Part shown: positions 58,786 through 64,000 of the stretch, piece after piece
How positions within the stretch are numbered: position 1 is the first letter of the stretch
Layout: each line of letters begins with the position of its first letter
Assembly (NCBI GenBank): GCA_963853835.1
Contig: OY970820.1
Location: 32,326,873 to 32,390,872 of the forward strand
DNA: 64,000 nt
Direction: 5' to 3'
DNA from: Calendula officinalis
Taxonomy: Eukaryota > Streptophyta > Magnoliopsida > Asterales > Asteraceae
The notes under the pieces: generated by a model
The model's input: the letters and a program-made list of their open reading frames with translations, nothing else
What the model was told of the DNA's origin: nothing
Database searches by the model: none
Program-made: the position numbers and the translations under genes

Positions 58786-59534
58786 TATAGCTCTTTTGTT
58801 GCCAAAATGTGAAAATTTTCAAATAAAATGAACTGATAATAATTTGATATTAAATTTACCGTCGAATTTTGATAAGTGATGAATTTTGCTTTCCTAATTA
58901 TAATATTCTGATTGAGATTTGTAAGATTTGCTTATTTTGTTGTACAATAATATTTACTTTTAATCACATGAACTGATGTGTGTTAGATGTTTACTTGGAC
59001 ATGGTGATGTGAGAGTTGTACACTTTTGCATAAAGATTAGTGACGATTAAATCTCCAATATTTTTTTAATGTATTTATTGTTTTGAATGGTGAATTAGTT
59101 GAAATTTATTTTCACCAACTTGAACTCGTGCTAATTGGACAAGCACGAGTCCCGAGCAACCACTTCCGGAGATTGAGCAAAAGGTCGAATCTCTGTTGAG
59201 TCCTGATTCCGGTAGCTCCGGACCGAACGACCCGCTATGTTAAATACCTGAAATCACAAACAACCCTAAGTCAGAAGTCCTCCAGAAAGGGTTTCCGGGA
59301 GGACACTCCGAAGCTTAAGTAAGTTAATTCGGTCGACGTGAGGTCTTAAACGAGTGAATACAGAGAGTTGTAGGTGTGGGTAATAAATGCTCAATTAATT
59401 GAATGCCTTCTGTATTGATGCTTACCATCTATTTATGGACCAATTGCTTTTAGGCGGGAAATCAAGGCAGACCTTAGGAGCGGGAAACTGAGATACTTCC
59501 TTTGGTCTGTGATCCTTATTGCCCTCCGGTCCTC
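58786..59534. other. Unassigned, probably gypsy LTR or leader
   Basis: Non-coding. The part 59130-59330 is GC-richer with CGAGTCCCGAGC and CCGGAGATTGAGC, and 59440-59530 has GGCGGGAAATC and GAGCGGGAAAC, two related motifs. Possibly an LTR of the gypsy-type element represented at 59778-60172. Confidence 0.35.
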
Positions 59535-59777
59535 CATGAGGCCTGTAAGATCTCTATAAACAATATAAATAGAGATCACCTTGCAAAGGAGTACTCACCA
59601 ATTCACGAACTTATATTCACATCTTTTGTAATTGATCAGTGGTCTTGTTATTCCGCAACAAGCCACACTTAGTGGATTTATACATTGACTATATTCTTTT
59701 GTTATCACTTCAATATTTCACTAAGTATAATATTCTATCAATTAACATTATAAACCAGGGTTGTTGTGACCTAACAA
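59535..59777 (+). repeat. 3' part of a SIRE-family LTR, plus strand
   Basis: It matches the R-U5 half of the LTRs at 10175 and 25032 from GTAAGATCTCTATA (59545) to GACCTAACA (59777), including CTTGCAAAGGAG and CCGCAACAAGCCACACTTAG. The U3 half is missing. The LTR end cuts into the gypsy gag-like gene at 59777/59778. Confidence 0.85.
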
Positions 59778-60172
59778 AATAACGAAACAGTTTCGCAGAA
59801 GGGGGGATGTCCAGTCCCTGACAAAGCATAATAAAGCCAATAATCTTGCGGAAGGAGTTCGGCACGAGTTGGGCAATATGAATACCAAGATCTTGAAGAA
59901 GAGTTAAGATGAAATCATCAACAGGAAAGCGAAGCCCTCCCTGCAGATACTGTAGGTATACAGGTTCGTAACCCTCTGGAGCAGACTTTATGGTGTCATC
60001 AACATCAGGGATTCGAAAATCAAAGCGGGGGTCGATGTGATAATCACAGATGATCGAGGAAAGATCACTAGACTGTAAATTGCAGAAGTTATTGAGTGCA
60101 GTTTTTTTCTCTTTGGCGGCTTTATCGGTTTTTTCGCGGGTTTTCCTATCTTTCTTCATAACTGACGATGGG
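59778..60172 (-). pseudogene. Gypsy-type 'transposase 28' (PF04195-like) gene fragment
   Basis: On the minus strand MKKDRKTREKTDKAAKEKK starts at 60159. It is followed by YHIDPRFDFRIPDVDD, LQGGLRFPVDDFILTLLQDL, HIAQLVPNSFRKIIGFIML and AKLFRYF, where the SIRE LTR begins. The block FPxxxFxxxxLxxxxIhxxQLxPNxxRxIxxFxxLC is the hallmark of the putative gypsy-type transposon family (from memory). About 127 codons are intact, probably the N-terminus. Confidence 0.75.
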
Positions 60173-60430
60173 TTAACTAAGGAAATGACTAAGATCAAGG
60201 GATTTGATCTTAGTCCGTTACAATACTGACTTGTAACTCAGTCCTTCTACTAAGTATTGGTTTTTCAATACTGAGTACTGATACTGAGTGGCCAATACTG
60301 GCCAAACTCAGTATCACTCCTAACTTAGCTAATTTAATCTACATTTTAATCTAAGCTAGTCTAGATTGTTTTGTTATCCTAAGATACACAAGGGGTAAGG
60401 CTTTTTGCCTTAACAATCTCCCCCTATCTA
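60173..60430 (-). repeat. Truncated 3' LTR and PPT of element B
   Basis: The PPT AGATAGGGGGAGAT lies at 60416-60429 and the LTR starts TGTTAAGGC at 60415. Only about 243 bp of U3 remain, with the inverted CAGTATTGG/CCAATACTG motifs and the 12-bp hairpin at 60187-60215. TATA, R and U5 are lost. Confidence 0.85.
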
Positions 60431-60495
60431 ATGATAACAAAACAATTACAAAGAGAAGTAAAAAATACATAACTACAGGCTGCAAGTCTTCTTCT

Positions 60496-63400
60496 TCATC
60501 TTCTGTTGATTGATTCGAACTCATAGAAGACTTCCTTCTTCACATGGATGAACTCTTCTCTTTTCTTCAGTTCATCTTGCCTGTTGTTTAGCACATCAAC
60601 TATCTTCTTTCTGAACCAAGCATCTTCTTTCTTGGTTATCATCCATTTCAAACCCACCAAATGGCTGATAGGAGTTGTTGGCAAATCTGCTTCAGTAATG
60701 AAGCACTCCCTGTCATCTGAGTCAGTATACATATATCCAGATATTGGATATATGGTACTCTTTTGATCCTGAAAGATAAGATTAGAGGGAACAGTATATT
60801 TGGGAAATATTCTGAAAGTATTAAGGCACTCAGGTTTGTTGTTCTTGATAGCTTCAGTCATCACACTAAGTGCCCTGTAATCTGCTGTATAAAGGATGCC
60901 TTTTTCATAGCATATAGCAGATACAACCCAAATTTCATCCATCATCACTTGGGCTTCAGAAGATCTTGAGGGCATCTCCTTTATCAGTCTAGCAATTTTT
61001 ACCCAGTCTTGGAGTCCCATATTCTGGATGTCATGGAGAAAAATCTTCATTGGAGGACTGACTGGCCCAGTGCAAGTTGCAACAATTGATCTATCAACAG
61101 TTTTGACTTTTATTTTGTTGACAAATTCATTTAGCCAGTATATGTCTTTTACATTCAGAAATGCTTTATTCCTCAGCATACCCAACCTTGTTTCCCTATA
61201 TATTGTTCTTTGTGCCACAATGTTCCAATACTGTTCAAGCAATTCATCTCCAGTTCTTCTTACAGTATGAGATCTTCTTGGAACATCTTCAGACTCAGAT
61301 TCAGGTTCTTCTTCCTTAACAGGGAAGAATTTCTGGGCCTCAATCTCATCCTCAGCATCACTCTTTTCCTCAGTATACTGAGTAGATCTCCTAGGTCTTG
61401 AAATCAGAGGAGCTGGATCTTGTTCTTCACTAGATTCTGAGGACATAACCACATTTGTCATTCTTCTGGTTATTGGTCTTCTAGGAATTCTAGAAGGTCC
61501 TTCAGTTGGAGGAGAGATTTGTCTTCTTGGGGGCTCTTCATCATCTGAGAATGATGATGAAGAGCTTTCTTTATTTGCTTCATCCAGTGCAAAGTTTAGA
61601 AAATTTTCAGATGGCACTGGATGGTCTTCATCTTCATCATCATCAATAGGCCAAACAAAAGGCCTGTACACTATAATCTGCAAGTTGTTTTCCTCAGTAA
61701 CAACTTGCTGTGGTTGGTCAGTTTCTGTCTCCCCCTGAGCAGATGGCTCAGATGGTTCATCTTCAAGTTGTTCCAAGACTGACCTTCCTCTTTGTCTGCT
61801 TCTTTCATACCTAAACCTAAGTGGTTCAGGTGTTTGCTGATGTTGTTGTTGTTGCTGTGGAGATTGATCAGTTAACCTTCTTCTTTTCTCCCCCTGAGCA
61901 GATGGCTCAGGTTGATCAACCACTTGGTCTCTTTGTCTTTTCTCCCCCTTATTGTTATCATCGGATGGGGAGGGAATGGGTTCAGTATCATCACCTATGT
62001 CCCCCTGTTGATCTTCAGGAGTTGGGGAGAGCATAGGTTCAGTAGCAGCATCCCTTGCACCCTCAGGATGTGCAGGAGAGGGTGATCTTCGAGGCTCAGT
62101 GGCAGGACCTTCTTCATCTTGATTACCTCCTGTTGGAGTTTGTGGAAGTGGTGGAGGCTGTTGTTGTTGCTGTAGAAGTGCCACTGACTGCTTTAATGTG
62201 TCAATCTCAGTACTCATCTCATCCATCCTGGCCAGAATATTATTCTGAGTGGCCTGCATGGCCAGGATTTGATTCAGAATAGTCTGCAAAGCCCCATGTA
62301 CTTCCTGAGACTGAGTGGCTTGTGCCCTTTGGCCCTGCACAGATGGTGCTAAAGAAACAAAAATAGAAAACTGGTTAGTAAGAAAGGTTTATCAAATAGA
62401 ATTGTGGTGTTGTTTAACTCTATAATCATATAAACAGAGTTGTGAAGTCTGTATTTCATCTGGTTCATTATGAAATATTGTGAACTTGTGCATAGCATGT
62501 GTAAGAAGATTTTTAGTAAAGGTGAATGTGAAATTTTAAGTAACTCGGTATAGGATAGGTCACATTTACTAAAAGGTTTTGGTTTGGGAAATCGAAGCCT
62601 GGGATGTGCTTCTTATTATTTTCAATGTATATCACTCGGTGTCAGAGTGATAACAGAAATGTGGCTAAACCCATGGAAAATTTTGGCTAATGTGGCTTAA
62701 AAGGTGTTTGATCATTTCTTGAATCATGTGACCCAACTAAAAAATAAGCTGGACATAATTCAAGCAGCACCAGTGGGTGTCGGTGTGACATCAACCACCA
62801 TTGTCTCTTTAAATGTTGAGACAACTGTAGACTGACAATGATCATTGAGGTGCTCAGTGTATGAATTTTGCATAGCAGCAGTGGGCTAACTATGTTGGCC
62901 ATAAGTGGATATATTTGAAAGTTCGTTTGAGACTGTGGTCAGTATTGAGTTGGTACTGGCCAATACATAGTCTCTATTTGGGAAAAGTTTATATATATAT
63001 AAAAGATTAGGGCTTTTTAGAAATTCATACCTGAGACTTTGTCGGATTCTCTTCTTGCATCATGTGAGGTCGGTGATGGATCTTCTGTATGCTGATTGGA
63101 AGCACCAGCACCTTCATGAGCTTCTTCTCTTCTGACAGCTACACCTTCCAGTGTATGCTGCTCATACTGAATTTCTACATCCAGAGGAGCATGGGGTTCC
63201 TCAATAGGTTGAGCAGTTGGTTCTGGTTCAGGACCTGGAAGGTCAGCGTTGGCTGCAGCTATGCTTTGTACTTGAAGAGATGCAGTTAATGAAGGAGCAT
63301 TGCCAGGTTGCATCTCTTCTGATGATAAATTTCCCATAATAACAGGGGAAAGATTTCTTCTTCTTCTTTGAATGACCAGTGGTGTATCTTCTGAGGGCTC

Positions 63401-64000
63401 AGTATCAGAAGCAGTTTCAATATGAGGAGCATCAGGATCCTGTGCTGGTGAAGAAATGTGTGTTGATCCTTGGACTACTGCTTGTTGAGCTTCCACCATC
63501 TCAGTATCTGGATCATCATTTCCACCATTTCCACTGTCATTATCAGTATCATCATTTTCTGATTTAGTATCAAAAATTTGTTCATCATTAATGTGTGCTT
63601 GAACTATAGCCCACATGGAGTGACTCAGTACAGGCTCTCCTTCTCTTGGCCTGTAAAAATAAATCTTCTCATGAAGTGGAGGAAGATCCACTCTGGGACT
63701 GTTGAACTCATCATAAATATGAGCAGGCATCCCATTCTGAAAAATGAGGCAAAGAAATCTGCAGAAAGGAACATTGAGTTCTCTGATTGGAGCCTGAATC
63801 AGAGAGGCCAGTTCATTGAAGATCAGTCTAGCATAATCAATATCTCGACCGTGATACATGGCATGAACAATCTGCATCCCAAATTCATTGATTTGATCCA
63901 AAGCTCCGGTTTTGTGGGTCATACACCGAATACGTGTAGATATTAACAAACCCCACATAGGACCAAATTCATTTCGTTTAATAATGCCAGTGGTGCCTCT
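60496..64000 (-). CDS. ORF3 of element B (5' end outside window)
   Basis: Exon 1 enters at the right edge and ends at 63031; exon 2 is 62348-60496 (617 codons with stop). Exon 2 starts (spliced) APSVQGQRAQATQSQEVHG. It has a coiled coil (residues about 20-60, LNQILAMQATQNNILARMDE), then Q/P-rich sequence with GEKRQRD, EPSAQGEKRRR and EPSAQGETE repeats. An acidic serine-rich stretch follows, then a conserved C-terminal domain of about 270 residues (RTGDELLEQYWNIVAQRT, IKVKTVDRSIVATCTGPVSP, VMMDEIWVVSAICYEKGILY, LVGLKWMITKKEDAWFRKK), ending EFESINRR. The domain is unknown to me. Both exons are fully open, and every indel relative to copy A is a multiple of three. With the missing 5' part the protein would be about 1,085 residues. 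Confidence 0.8.
62349..63030 (-). other. Intron of ORF3 in element B
   Basis: 682 bp, with the same donor (CTCAG|GTATG) and acceptor (TTTCTTTAG|CACC) as in element A. The body shows small indels and substitutions against A, unlike the frame-preserving pattern of the exons. It contains ATATATATAT near the donor. Confidence 0.75.

Larger units (their letters stand above)
60173..64000 (-). mobile_element. SIRE-type element B, 3' part
   Basis: Same family and order as element A on the same strand: ORF3 exon 1 (from beyond the right edge), intron, exon 2, PPT, 3' LTR fragment. gag and pol should lie right of the window. The LTR is cut off at about 60173, where the gypsy fragment starts. Confidence 0.9.

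Overview
The window looks like plant nuclear DNA. It is AT-rich, its host-type genes carry spliceosomal introns, and most of it is LTR retrotransposons with smaller MITEs between them. The plant gene families present are a Tau glutathione S-transferase, two DUF569 proteins and an AMP deaminase. Together with SIRE/Sirevirus, Ale and Angela/BARE-type Copia elements they fit a dicot. Asteraceae is my guess from the style of the elements and was not tested.

Left part (1-27381): one nest of insertions. An Ale-type Copia element (25520-27381) is interrupted by a plus-strand SIRE-type element (D, 23494-25519). D is interrupted by a minus-strand Angela/BARE-type Copia (E; 5' LTR 22788-23493, gag and protease 20002-20829, integrase and RT 10680-12569). 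E contains a complete minus-strand Copia (F, 12570-20001) flanked by the target duplication TCATG. E also contains a plus-strand SIRE 3' end (C, 9826-10679), which is itself interrupted by a minus-strand SIRE-type element (A, 1-9825). The left halves of A, C, E, D and the Ale element should lie to the left of the window.

Middle part (27382-44011): the gene-bearing island. It holds a two-exon Tau GST with a nonsense codon, two tandem DUF569 genes (the first without a recognisable second exon), and a 16-exon AMP deaminase with at least five disabling lesions. Four MITE-type elements lie in or beside it, three of them with convincing target duplications.

Right part (44012-64000): more retroelements. 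There is a Copia LTR with an internal fragment, and a complete 9.2-kb LARD-like element (J, 45552-54795) with 2.6-kb LTRs, the target duplication ATACG and a non-coding interior. Further right are a probable LTR, a Copia gag coiled-coil fragment and a fragment of a gypsy-type 'transposase 28' gene. The window ends in another minus-strand SIRE element (B, 60173-64000).

The most interesting feature is a large gene downstream of pol in the SIRE family, seen in A and B and as 3' fragments in C and D. It has two exons with a conserved ~683-bp intron. It has stayed open, with only in-frame indels between A and B, although pol of copy A carries four stops and frameshifts. The same family also carries a high density of ACTGAGT/CAGTATT palindromic motifs and a 12-bp hairpin upstream of its TATA box.
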